Source: CAVVEQ01 sp963806635 (GTDB taxonomy: Bacteria > Chloroflexota > Anaerolineae > Anaerolineales > Anaerolineaceae). From it: a stretch of 64,000 nt of DNA. The notes under the pieces were generated by a model, which worked only from the letters and a program-made list of their open reading frames with translations, had not been told where the DNA came from and searched no databases. The stretch is from positions 62,001-126,000 of the forward strand of contig CAWDZA010000002.1 of NCBI GenBank assembly GCA_963806635.1. The letters run 5' to 3'. This document shows, piece by piece, positions 1 to 8,452 of this stretch. The first letter of the stretch is position 1. Every line of letters begins with the position of its first letter. The translations under genes were made by a program, and so were the position numbers.

Positions 1-46
1 CCAGAAAAAAGGGAATGTGGTCATCCTGATGGAGGGAATCAAATGA
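1..46 (+). CDS. 3' tail of an upstream MDR-family oxidoreductase (partial)
   Basis: Reading from base 2 gives Q-K-K-G-N-V-V-I-L-M-E-G-I-K then TGA at 44-46. This closely resembles the last residues of the next gene (G-R-K-R-G-N-V-V-I-R-V), so the window opens inside a neighbouring paralogue of the medium-chain dehydrogenase/quinone oxidoreductase family. Its TGA overlaps the ATG of the next gene (ATGA), implying translational coupling of two tandem paralogues. Only about 14 residues are visible. Confidence 0.6.
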   Translation, partial: QKKGNVVILMEGIK

Positions 47-955
47 AAGCCATCATCTTTACAAAATCCGGATCTCCCGATGTTCTCGTCCTCCGCGATG
101 TGGCGAAACCCACCCCAAGGGCGGATGAGATCCTGGTCAGGGTGCATGCCGGCACGGTGACTGTTGCGGATGTGAAATTACGTAAGATCCCCAAGTTCCT
201 CCAAAAAATCTTCTTTCCTCTTTTCGGGTTTGGGGCGAAGGATATCTGGGGGGTGGAGGTGGCGGGCGAGGTGGAAGAAACCGGGAGCGCGGTCACGATT
301 TTCAAAAAAGGCGATCGCGTCTTTGGAACGACATCCGCGCAGAGCACCGGCGGGAACGCGGAATACATCTGCCTCCCGGAAAGGTTTAAAAACCAGGTGG
401 TGGCGCGCATCCCGGATTCCGTCAGTTACCAGCAGGCGGCAGCGCTGCCCGTGGGCGGCATGACCGCCCTGCAGCTCCTCCGCCGGGCAAAGATCGAGGC
501 AGGGTAAAAAGGTTCTTATCTACGGTGCATCGGGGTCGGTGGGCACCTACGCGGTTCAGATCGCCCGCCACCTGGGGGCGGAAGTCTGCGGGGTGTGCAG
601 TGCCGCCAACCTGGAGCTGGTGCGCTCGCTAGGCGCTCAGAAGGTGATCGATTACACCCGTCCCGATGCATTCGCGGGCGAAGGACAATACGATATCATC
701 CTGGATGCCGTCGGGAAAATGCCCGGCCAACTGCGGCAGAGATTGCTGAAAGAAGGCGGCGCTCATGTGTCGGTGACCTCCCCAACGCGGGAGATCCTTT
801 CGGAGCTGGAGTACCTCATGGGTCTCGTGGAATCCGGGGCGGTCAAGCCCGTCATTGACCGCGAGTTCACCCTGGGGCAGGTACCTGAGGCACACCGTTA
901 CGTTGAAACCGGGCGGAAGCGCGGGAATGTGGTCATCCGCGTGATCGCTGCCTGA
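43..955 (+). CDS. NAD(P)-dependent MDR oxidoreductase (quinone oxidoreductase-like), one frameshift
   Basis: Medium-chain dehydrogenase/reductase fold of about 303 residues. The N-terminal GroES-like half is followed by a Rossmann half with the nucleotide-binding motif G-A-S-G-S-V-G. No cysteine-rich structural zinc loop is visible, so a zinc-independent quinone oxidoreductase-type enzyme is likely; the substrate cannot be told. The reading frame breaks near 505: GCA GGG is followed by TAA, and dropping one T restores A-G-K-K-V-L-I-Y and the conserved Rossmann strand. I treat it as one gene with an inserted base. The start codon overlaps the stop of the upstream paralogue. A bidirectional terminator separates it from convergent ychF. 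Confidence 0.8.
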
Positions 956-975
956 TCATAATGCGTATCAAAAAG

Positions 976-1014
976 TACCGGCCGGGGTGGTTCGATCCCC
1001 GGCCGTATGCTTTT
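976..1014. terminator. Bidirectional intrinsic terminator between the oxidoreductase and ychF
   Basis: A 9-bp GC stem, CGGCCGGGG (979-987) with CCCCGGCCG (997-1005), is flanked by a T-run on each side (TTTT at 1011 on the plus strand, TTTTT on the minus strand). It lies between two convergent genes. Confidence 0.7.
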
Positions 1015-1042
1015 AATCGCTGTGCACCCGGAAGGTGCGTTG

Positions 1043-2113
1043 CTAGAGGTTGAAGCGGATGTGGACGATATCGCCTTCCTTGACGATATATTCCTTGCCC
1101 TCCAGGCGCAGCTTACCTTTGGCTTTGGCTTCGTTCATTCCGCCGCATTCGATCAAGTCGGTGTAATGCACCACCTCGGCACGGATGAAACCTTTCTGTA
1201 AATCTGTGTGGATCTCGCCCGCGGCTTCGGGCGCTGTGGCACCCACGTGTGTTGTCCAGGCGCGGCATTCATCGGGTCCCACGGTGAAGAACGATTGCAA
1301 ACCGATCAGATCGTAGGATAGACGGATCATGCGGTTGAGGCTGGGCTCTTCGATATTGTATTCCTTGAGGAACTCTGCCATTTCCTCGGGGGGAAGCTGG
1401 GCGATATCCATTTCGAGCCTGGCCTGCAGCGCCACCACCTTGCTGTGCTGGTGGGGATAATCCATCGCGGGCGCGGCCTGCCCTTCGGATACGTTCAACA
1501 CCACCAGGACCGGTTTGCGGGTGAGGAAACCATATCCGGACATGGATTTCTCGTCCTCGGTTGTGATCTCAATATCCCGAAGCGGCTTTTCAGCGCTCAG
1601 AGCTTCGTGAAAGCGCTTGAAGAGCGCGATCTCGGTCTCGATGACGGTTTTCTCGCGCCCGCCACCCTTCTTGTGCTCCTCATCCAGGCGCTCCAGCTTG
1701 CGTTCCACCGCGATCAGGTCATTAAGAATGAATTCGCTATCCATCGCTGCCAGGTCGCGGGAGGGGTCGATGGTGACATGGATATGGGGGACGTTTTCGT
1801 CTTCAAAACAGCGCACCACGTGGATGAAGCCATCCAGCTGGGTGAGCTGGTTGAGAAGTGCCCCGGAGATGCCTGCCGAGCCGGCAGAGCCATCCAACCC
1901 GGCGATATCCACATAGGTGACCTTGGCATAAAGGGTTTTCTTGGGATTGAACATCGCCGAGAGCGTATCCACGCGCGGGTCGGGCACATCCACAACCGCG
2001 GTGTGCATCTCGATCTTGCCAGCGGAATATCCCGTGGGGGCGCTTCCGCGGGTGAGGGCGTTAAAGAGGGTGGTTTTCCCGCTCTGGGGGAGGCCGATAA
2101 TACCGAGTTTCAT
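1043..2113 (-). CDS. ychF: Redox-regulated ATPase YchF (Obg-family)
   Basis: A 356-residue TRAFAC-class P-loop NTPase of the Obg family. The G1 motif G-L-P-Q-S-G-K-T-T sits at residues 7-15, a helical insert with charged coiled-coil character lies around 130-170, and a TGS domain occupies the last 80 residues and ends in H-I-R-F-N-L. YchF proteins hydrolyse ATP in preference to GTP, bind ribosomes and modulate stress responses. Length is close to the family norm of about 363. The start is the ATG giving M-K-L-G-I-I-G, the usual N-terminus. It is transcribed away from the tRNA-Leu gene and looks monocistronic. Confidence 0.95.
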   Translation of the reverse strand: MKLGIIGLPQSGKTTLFNALTRGSAPTGYSAGKIEMHTAVVDVPDPRVDTLSAMFNPKKTLYAKVTYVDIAGLDGSAGSAGISGALLNQLTQLDGFIHVVRCFEDENVPHIHVTIDPSRDLAAMDSEFILNDLIAVERKLERLDEEHKKGGGREKTVIETEIALFKRFHEALSAEKPLRDIEITTEDEKSMSGYGFLTRKPVLVVLNVSEGQAAPAMDYPHQHSKVVALQARLEMDIAQLPPEEMAEFLKEYNIEEPSLNRMIRLSYDLIGLQSFFTVGPDECRAWTTHVGATAPEAAGEIHTDLQKGFIRAEVVHYTDLIECGGMNEAKAKGKLRLEGKEYIVKEGDIVHIRFNL

Positions 2114-2164
2114 TTGGGATTCCTTGACCCTTCAATTGAAAATGGATATACTTCACGAACGATT

Positions 2165-2246
2165 GCCGGAGTGGCGGAATTGGCAGACGCGCACGACTCA
2201 AAATCGTGTACCCTCGGGTATGTGGGTTCGATTCCCACCTTCGGCA
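2165..2246 (+). tRNA. tRNA-Leu (anticodon CAA)
   Basis: The acceptor arm GCCGGAG (2165-2171) pairs with CTTCGGC (2239-2245), with one G-U pair, followed by discriminator A. The anticodon stem CACGA/TCGTG encloses the loop CTCAAAA, giving anticodon CAA for UUG codons. The T arm has GTGGGTTCGATTCCCAC, and a long class II variable arm (TACCCTCGGGTA) is present. The 3' CCA is not encoded (ACCTGG follows), so CCA must be added after transcription. Confidence 0.95.
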
Positions 2247-2288
2247 CCTGGATCGCCCAAAAATTATAACATGACGGTTATTAGGATA

Positions 2289-2317
2289 AAAACAGCGGTG
2301 ATCGAAACCGCTGTTTT
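2289..2317 (+). terminator. Intrinsic terminator after tRNA-Leu
   Basis: A perfect 11-bp stem, AAAACAGCGGT with ACCGCTGTTTT, and a 7-nt loop; the 3' arm ends in TTTT. It lies 43 nt after the tRNA and upstream of the lipoprotein start. Confidence 0.75.
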
Positions 2318-2387
2318 AAATCACCGGCTCCCTTGTGAAATTGAGGGGATTGGGGATAGAATTCCCAACATAAAAGGAGCATTTTTT

Positions 2388-2747
2388 ATGAAAACCAAAA
2401 TTTTGGCTGTTTTTGCGGCAATTATCATCCTTATGACCATCCTCACCGCCTGCGGTGGCGCGCAGAACCCACCCGTAGCGAACACCGACCAGCCTGCTGT
2501 TGTGGCCACAGATAGCACCGGGAGCTCGGCTCCCGCGGCGACCACAGCGCCTGCCAACCCTGGCGTGGATGCCATGGCAATGATCCAGGAAAAACTGCAG
2601 GGGCATCACGACCTCGACCGCATCCTGAATGCCAAACACACCCGCGAGGAATGGAACTCCACCCTGGACCGCATGATCAAATACGGCGCCAATATCAGCG
2701 AGGATGAGAAGAAGATCATCATCGATTACTTGCTGAGCCGCCAGTAA
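2388..2747 (+). CDS. Small lipoprotein with a cytochrome c-like C-terminal domain lacking the haem motif
   Basis: 119 residues. The N-terminal signal peptide ends in the lipobox L-T-A-C with Cys22 as the lipidation site, followed by a Ala/Thr/Pro-rich linker to about residue 60. The C-terminal segment (…H-D-L-D-R-I…K-H-T-R-E-E-W…L-D-R-M-I…G-A-N-I…E-E/D-K-K…D-Y-L) follows the pattern of small c-type cytochrome domains, but the expected C-x-x-C-H is L-Q-G-H-H: both haem-attaching cysteines are missing while the final histidine remains. It is probably an envelope protein with a haem-less fold; function unknown. The start is set by the ribosome site AAAGGAGC 8 nt upstream. A terminator follows at 2791. 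Confidence 0.75.
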   Translation: MKTKILAVFAAIIILMTILTACGGAQNPPVANTDQPAVVATDSTGSSAPAATTAPANPGVDAMAMIQEKLQGHHDLDRILNAKHTREEWNSTLDRMIKYGANISEDEKKIIIDYLLSRQ

Positions 2748-2790
2748 CCCCAATCCCGCCCCTTAAATCAAAATAGCAGAAAATCATCGA

Positions 2791-2820
2791 AGCGCTCCAA
2801 TTCGGAGCGCTCTTTCTTTC
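2791..2820 (+). terminator. Intrinsic terminator
   Basis: An 8-bp stem AGCGCTCC/GGAGCGCT with a 5-nt loop, followed by CTTTCTTTC, directly after the small lipoprotein gene. Confidence 0.8.
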
Positions 2821-2913
2821 CCCTACGCCCTCTGGAGCGATAATTGCACCTCTCAACTATGGGAAAACCGAAATGGAACTTGGTTCTGAAATATGAATGG
2901 GGAGGGGCTGGGT

Positions 2914-4842
2914 ATGCGAGACGCTCTTCGAAAAATGGTGGACTGGTGTAAAAAAACCTGGTTGGGGGTTAAAACCTGGCGTTGGGACCTCTTCCTCGAA
3001 ATATTGCTGATCGTCGGTTGGGTGCTCTGGATGGGGCGCAACCTGCTCAACTTCGACCCGGCTTATATCGCCTTCGGCAGCGAAGTGCCCATGACCACCC
3101 AATCCCACTATATTTGGGAAACTGCCCAGAAATGCGGTTTATGCGTGCTCTGGAATGGCTCCATCAATGGCGGCGCGCCAGCATTTGCAGAAACGCAAGG
3201 CGCCGTCCTTCATCCACTTGTGGTGATCACAACCCTCTTCTGGGGGGTTGTCAACGGCACCAAAATGGTGCTGCTGGGCTCGCTTATCCTGGCTGGGATC
3301 GCACAGTGGTGGCTGGCACGGGTGATGGGTCTGGGGCGGGCTTCCCGGCTCTGGGCAGCCGCAGTAGCGGTCGTCTCCGGCAGCCTGCTGGGACGCATGG
3401 ATAATGGTGGAGTTCTCTTTGTGCTCTCGCAGGCATCCGCCAGCCTGATTTTCGCACCCATCGTGGGGATATACCTGCATCGAAAAACCTCGCATGTGAT
3501 CTGGCTGGGAATCCTGCTGGCGATGACCTGGCTCTCGGGTCAGGGATACATCCAGGTGGGGGTCATCCTGGGCGTGCTTCCGGCGCTATTACTGTTGATT
3601 CTGGATGAAAAATGGCGATTAAATCCACACTGGAAGGATTATGGCAAGGCTTTGCTCATTAGCCTGCTGCTCACCGGTGTTTTCTGGGTTCCGCTTGTAC
3701 ACTTCTTCCCGAATTTTGTCAAAGATGGCGATCCCTTTCTGACAAACCTTCAGCCGCTGGCCACGTTACCGCTCAACCTTGTCATCAGCGATAAAACATT
3801 CTTTGGTACGCCTGTCCTGGGTCACGATCTGAATCTCTATATAAATTATATTTTTATTGGCTGGATTCCAACCATCCTGGCGGTTCTTTCCCTCCGTTTT
3901 ACCCCCCGGGAACGATCGCGGGTGATGTGGTACCTGTGGGTGGTGATTCTGCTGGTCTTTGCTGTTTGCAGCATTGAATTCATTGGTTTCCTTCACAAAT
4001 ACCTACCCTTCCTGGATACACTTCGTTCATTCTCTGTGATCGCCGGCCTGGTGATCACCCCCCTGCTCGGCCTGGCTGCCTGGTCGCTGGATGAGATCCT
4101 CAAAAAACCGATCCCCGTGATTTCGTTGAACATCTCCCCAGAGGCGACCTGGTCGTTACCCCTCAAATGGGTGCTCTGGCTGGTGATCCTGGTGCTCTCC
4201 CTGGTACCGCTCGTACCCCAGCGAATGCCATGGTTGGATGGGTATAATATCGATCTGCCGGAGAAGGTGATCGATCAGGTCTCGACCAAGGAGGCCCAAT
4301 GGGTGACGCCAGTGGGTGGGGAGTATCTATGGAATCCAGTGCTGCTCTCGCGCGGAGTTAAATTGACGGATATTTTCCGGCCCTGGCGCTGGAAGGATAA
4401 TCCCCTTCCTGGAGCGTCGGTTGTCCTCGACCGCTCAGGCGAACCAGTCGCGCTGCCGGGCGAGACTGCCCGGTTTGATGATATCCGTCTGATCTCCAAT
4501 CCCGAGGCGCAGTACGCGTCAATCTCATCACAGGATGGGCAGATTCCCTGCTCGGCACAGTCGGAGGGCGGGAAGATCGATGTGACCTGCACGACAGGCA
4601 AAGACGGCACCCTCATTGTTCACGAGTACTTCTGGCCGGGCTGGCAGTTGTGGGTGGATGGGCAGCACAAGGAATTGAAGCCTGATATTTGGCTTTCTGC
4701 TCAGGCAAATGCAGGAACACACCTCTACCAGTTTCGTTACCGACCGTGGGATGTGCTTTTGGGGCTTCTAATCACCCTGGCAGGTGTGATTTTGATCGTC
4801 TGGTTGATCCTCCGGGGCCGCAATAAAATTGGCCCCGATTAA
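2914..4842 (+). CDS. YfhO-like polytopic membrane protein
   Basis: About 642 residues. Residues 30-440 contain roughly ten to twelve hydrophobic helices. The C-terminal third holds a soluble beta-rich domain with the pattern Y-F-W-P-G-W-Q-L-W-V-D-G, typical of YfhO-type proteins, then a last membrane helix and a short basic tail. YfhO relatives are GT-C-fold membrane proteins linked to glycosylation of cell-wall polymers; the substrate here is unknown. I prefer the ATG at 2914 to that at 2893, because GGAGGGG (2901-2907) is well placed for it. The gene has terminators on both sides, so it is a single transcription unit. Confidence 0.75.
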   Translation: MRDALRKMVDWCKKTWLGVKTWRWDLFLEILLIVGWVLWMGRNLLNFDPAYIAFGSEVPMTTQSHYIWETAQKCGLCVLWNGSINGGAPAFAETQGAVLHPLVVITTLFWGVVNGTKMVLLGSLILAGIAQWWLARVMGLGRASRLWAAAVAVVSGSLLGRMDNGGVLFVLSQASASLIFAPIVGIYLHRKTSHVIWLGILLAMTWLSGQGYIQVGVILGVLPALLLLILDEKWRLNPHWKDYGKALLISLLLTGVFWVPLVHFFPNFVKDGDPFLTNLQPLATLPLNLVISDKTFFGTPVLGHDLNLYINYIFIGWIPTILAVLSLRFTPRERSRVMWYLWVVILLVFAVCSIEFIGFLHKYLPFLDTLRSFSVIAGLVITPLLGLAAWSLDEILKKPIPVISLNISPEATWSLPLKWVLWLVILVLSLVPLVPQRMPWLDGYNIDLPEKVIDQVSTKEAQWVTPVGGEYLWNPVLLSRGVKLTDIFRPWRWKDNPLPGASVVLDRSGEPVALPGETARFDDIRLISNPEAQYASISSQDGQIPCSAQSEGGKIDVTCTTGKDGTLIVHEYFWPGWQLWVDGQHKELKPDIWLSAQANAGTHLYQFRYRPWDVLLGLLITLAGVILIVWLILRGRNKIGPD

Positions 4843-4860
4843 AATATTGGCGTAAAAACA

Positions 4861-4888
4861 AAGCGCTCTATCATGGGAGCGCTTTTTT
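4861..4888 (+). terminator. Intrinsic terminator
   Basis: Perfect 8-bp stem AAGCGCTC/GAGCGCTT, 8-nt loop, then TTTT. It lies 18 nt after the YfhO-like gene. Confidence 0.85.
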
Positions 4889-4946
4889 CGCCTTCTGGAA
4901 CACCGGCGTGTATAATAAAAAAACACCAAATCCAGGAGGTGAAAGC

Positions 4947-5786
4947 ATGCCGACTATCGCTCCTGTCCGACCTTCGCCCATCGCCGGGCGCTGGTATGAG
5001 GGTGATCCAAAAAAACTTGCGGATAAAATCGACCGCTTGCTTGCCGGCGCAAGCCTCCCAAAACTGGAAGGCGAAATTGTGGGGGTAATTGCTCCCCACG
5101 CAGGTCATATCTATTCCGGTGAAACGGCGGGGTATGCCTTCTCTGCGGTGAAGGGGAAACATTTTTCCCTGGTCGCGATTTTCTCCCCGCTTCATAATTA
5201 CCATCCTGCGCCCGTACTCACCACAGCCCACTGCGCCTATCAAACACCATTGGGCGAAATTCCAGTGGCGGGTGAAATTCTGGAGAGGGTCGATTCCAAG
5301 CTCCAAGAGGAAGGGATTGAATTGAGCCGCATCGCTTACGACCAGGAGCACTCGCTGGAAATCGAACTCCCTTTTTTGCAGCGCGCGCTTCAGGGCGATT
5401 TCAAGCTGCTCCCGTTTATGGTCCGCAGCAACGAGCCGAAAATATTAAAAACGCTGGCAGATGCGGTATCGGATGCAATCGGGAATGAAAACTGCCTGCT
5501 GGTGGGCAGCACGGACCTCTCCCACTTCCATTCCGAGGAACACGCCCAGGAATTGGATGAAGTGACCCTTGCCCAGATCGGCGATTTTTCCCCTGAAGGA
5601 GTTCTGATGGCTGAACTGACTGGAAGGGGCGCCGCCTGTGGGGCTGGCGCGGTGGCAGCGGTGATGTGGGCTGCCAAACGGATGGGCGCAACGCATGTGA
5701 TCGTGCTGCACCATTCCACCTCGGGAAAGACCACCGGGGATTTCGATTCCGTCGTCGGTTATGGCGCGGCCGTTATTTTGAAATAA
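4947..5786 (+). CDS. MEMO1 family protein (AmmeMemoRadiSam system protein B)
   Basis: 279 residues covering a complete MEMO fold, related to the LigB class III extradiol dioxygenase family. Recognisable segments are R-P-S-P-I-A-G-R-W-Y at the N-terminus, A-P-H-A-G-H-I-Y-S-G with the metal-site-like histidine, the D-Q-E-H-S-L-E-I-E-L-P-F helix, and S-T-D-L-S-H-F. In bacteria this protein often sits beside AmmeMemoRadiSam A and a radical-SAM partner; neither is next to it here. The ATG at 4947 follows an excellent AGGAGGTG. It is 17 nt upstream of priA and probably cotranscribed with it. Confidence 0.88.
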   Translation: MPTIAPVRPSPIAGRWYEGDPKKLADKIDRLLAGASLPKLEGEIVGVIAPHAGHIYSGETAGYAFSAVKGKHFSLVAIFSPLHNYHPAPVLTTAHCAYQTPLGEIPVAGEILERVDSKLQEEGIELSRIAYDQEHSLEIELPFLQRALQGDFKLLPFMVRSNEPKILKTLADAVSDAIGNENCLLVGSTDLSHFHSEEHAQELDEVTLAQIGDFSPEGVLMAELTGRGAACGAGAVAAVMWAAKRMGATHVIVLHHSTSGKTTGDFDSVVGYGAAVILK

Positions 5787-5803
5787 CGAATCGATCGACT
5801 TTC

Positions 5804-8321
5804 ATGACCCAATACATCCAGGCTGCCATCAACCTTCCCCAGGTAACGGGGGTTTTCGATTACAGCGTTCCCGCGGAATTGGAGGGCTGCCTGCTGCCTG
5901 GCTGCCTGGTGGCAGTTCCCTTTGGCAAACAGCTCGTCCAGGGCGTGGTGCTGCGTTGCGTGGCGGAGCCGCAGGTGATGGAACCGCGCCTGGTAACTGC
6001 CCTGCTCGATCCAACCCCGGCGCTCACCCCTTCTCAGCTCGAGCTTGCCGCGGAACTTGCCGAAAAATATCTGGCTCCGCTTTCCGCCTTCATCGACCTG
6101 ATGCTCCCGCCCGGTCTCAGCCAGCATGCGGATACGCTCTATTCGCGTAATCCCGGCGTGGATGCGACAGTCGTGAACCCCACGCAAAAGCGCATCCTTG
6201 GGGAGATCGAAAAACGCGGACCTCTGCGTGGCAGGCAGCTGGATGCCGCCATTCCTCGGGTGGATTGGCGCCCCTCCGCCGCCGCCCTGGTGAAGGCTGG
6301 AGTACTCATCACCCAGCCGGTGCTGCCCCCGCCCGCTGTGCGCCCCAAGGTGGTGCGCACGGCGCAGCTTTCCCGCCCGTTGGAGCAGGCACACCAGATG
6401 GTGGAGGATGAGCCCAGGATGGCCGCAGCAGTTCGCGCACGCAGGCTCTCAGCGCTGGAATTCCTGTCCCGCGAGGCAGTCCCGGTGAGCGTTTCCTGGG
6501 TGTATGCCGCGAGCGGCACGAAGCTGGCAGATCTGGAAAAACTGGCGGAACTTGGGCTGGTGCAGCTCGGAGAAACCGAGATCTGGCGTGATCCGCTGCG
6601 CGATTTGGTGGCTCCTGTCTTTGATCCTCCGGTGCTCACCCGCGCCCAGGAGGAAGCCCTGGAAAAGACCGACCGCGGATTGGAAAACGCCTCCCGCGGA
6701 GGCACCCCCAAACCCGCTCTTCTGCACGGCGTGACCGGCTCGGGTAAAACTGAGATCTATCTCAAAGCCATTGAGCATACCCTGGCAAAGGGCAAACAGG
6801 CGATCGTGCTTGTACCCGAGATCGCCCTCACGCCGCAAACGGTGCGCCGGCTGCTCGCCCGCTTTCCGGGCAGGGTGGGGCTGATCCATTCCCGGCTCTC
6901 CCCCGGCGAGCGTTTCGATACCTGGCGGCGCGCGCGGGATGGCGCCCTGGATGTGATCCTGGGTCCGCGCAGCGCGCTTTTCACCCCCCTGCCCAACCTC
7001 GGGTTGATCGTGGTGGACGAATGCCACGAAGGCTCCTACTACCAGGATGATCTCCCTCCCTTTTACCACGCGGTGGATGCCGCCCTGGCACTTGCCCGTC
7101 TCACGAAATCCGTGATCATTCTGGGGTCAGCCACCCCCTCTGTGGAGATGGTGCAGCAGGCCAACCTGGAAGGTTGGGAGCGCCTGGAACTACCCAATCG
7201 CCTGCTTGCTCACCGGGCGGCGATCACCGGGGAATTGCAGGCGATGAAGAAAGAACTGCCCGCTCTCGCTTACGATCAGGACGCTATCACGCTGCCAATG
7301 CCCCCGGTCTCCATCATTGATATGCGTACGGAACTGAAGGAAGGCAACCGTTCGGTCCTCAGCCGCGCGCTGCAGGTGGAGCTTGGCGCGGTGCTGGAGC
7401 GGGGTGAACAGGCTATCCTCTTCCTCAACCGGCGCGGGTCGGCAACCTATGTCTTCTGCCGGGAGTGCGGCGCACCATCTGCGTTGCCCGCGCTGCGAGC
7501 GGCCACTCACCTGGCATGAAGATACCGCCAGGCTGACCTGCCATTCCTGCGGATACACCCGCCAGATGCCGCAGAGCTGCCCCGTGTGCGGCAGCCGGGA
7601 GATCCGCCAGTATGGCACCGGAACACAGGCGGTGGAGAAATTGGTTCAGGAACTCTTTCCAACCGCGCGCACCCTGCGCTGGGATTGGGAAACAACCCGG
7701 CAGAAGGGCGCGAACGAGATGATCCTTTCGCACTTTGCCAACCACCGCGCCGATATCCTGATCGGCACCCAACTGCTGGCCAAGGGGTTGGATCTGCCGC
7801 TGGTGACATTGGTGGGGGTGATCCTGGCGGATGTGGGTCTGAACTTTCCGGATTTCCGCGCCGCCGAACGCACGTTTCAACTGCTCACCCAGGTGGCCGG
7901 GCGCGCGGGGCGCAGCCCGCTGGGCGGCAGGGTGATCTTCCAGACCTTCCAGCCGGAGAATTACGCCATCCAATCCGCCGCGCTGCACGATTTCAACGGC
8001 TTTTTTCACCAGGAACTGGGCTTCCGCCGGGACCTGGGGTATCCGCCATTTACCAACCTTGTAAAGGTGGAATTTCGCGAGCTGGATGCGGGAAAGGCTG
8101 AGAAAAACGCGCGGAATTTCGCCGCGCAGGCGCGGGTGTGGATCGAGGAGGGCGGCTTCAAGGCGACCGAGCTGATCGGCCCAGTTCCGTGTTTTTTCTC
8201 GAAGGAGGGCGGCTATTACCGCTGGCAGGTGATCCTGAAAGGCCCCAACCCGGCAGGAATCCTCCGGGGCAAGCCGCTGGGGGATGCCAGGGTGGTTGTG
8301 GATCCGCCCAGCCTGTTGTAG
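5804..8321 (+). CDS. priA: Primosomal protein N' PriA (replication restart helicase), one frameshift
   Basis: About 838 residues, a superfamily 2 DNA helicase that reloads the replisome at stalled forks. An N-terminal 3'-DNA binding domain (Q-A-A-I-N-L-P-Q-V-T-G-V-F-D-Y) precedes Walker A G-V-T-G-S-G-K-T near residue 308 and Walker B D-E-C-H near 405 (the family usually has D-E-E-H). The zinc module then gives C-R-E-C-G, C-P-R-C, C-H-S-C-G and C-P-V-C-G. The frame breaks near 7474, inside the first zinc knuckle; removing one base restores C-G-x-H-L-R-C-P-R-C with family spacing. Both halves are highly conserved, so I annotate one gene. Confidence 0.9.
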
Positions 8322-8382
8322 TTATTTCCGACCGAAGGGCGGATAGCCATCCGCCCCTACAAAGTCAACCGAATAAATGAAA

Positions 8383-8405
8383 AAGGCGGGCATTGCGCCC
8401 GCCCT
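8383..8405 (-). terminator. Intrinsic terminator of clpC
   Basis: A 7-bp stem GGCGGGC/GCCCGCC with a 5-nt loop (8385-8403). On the minus strand it is followed by TTTTT, so it fits as the end of the clpC transcript; it also faces convergent priA. Confidence 0.7.
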
Positions 8406-8452
8406 TCAGAGATATTTTCGTGTGTTTCTTTTTTTTTCGTGGTAAAAAATTC

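Noticed and set aside
8322..8382. Small gene between priA and clpC
   Set aside because: The segment is short, with no start and ribosome site, and ends in the clpC terminator.
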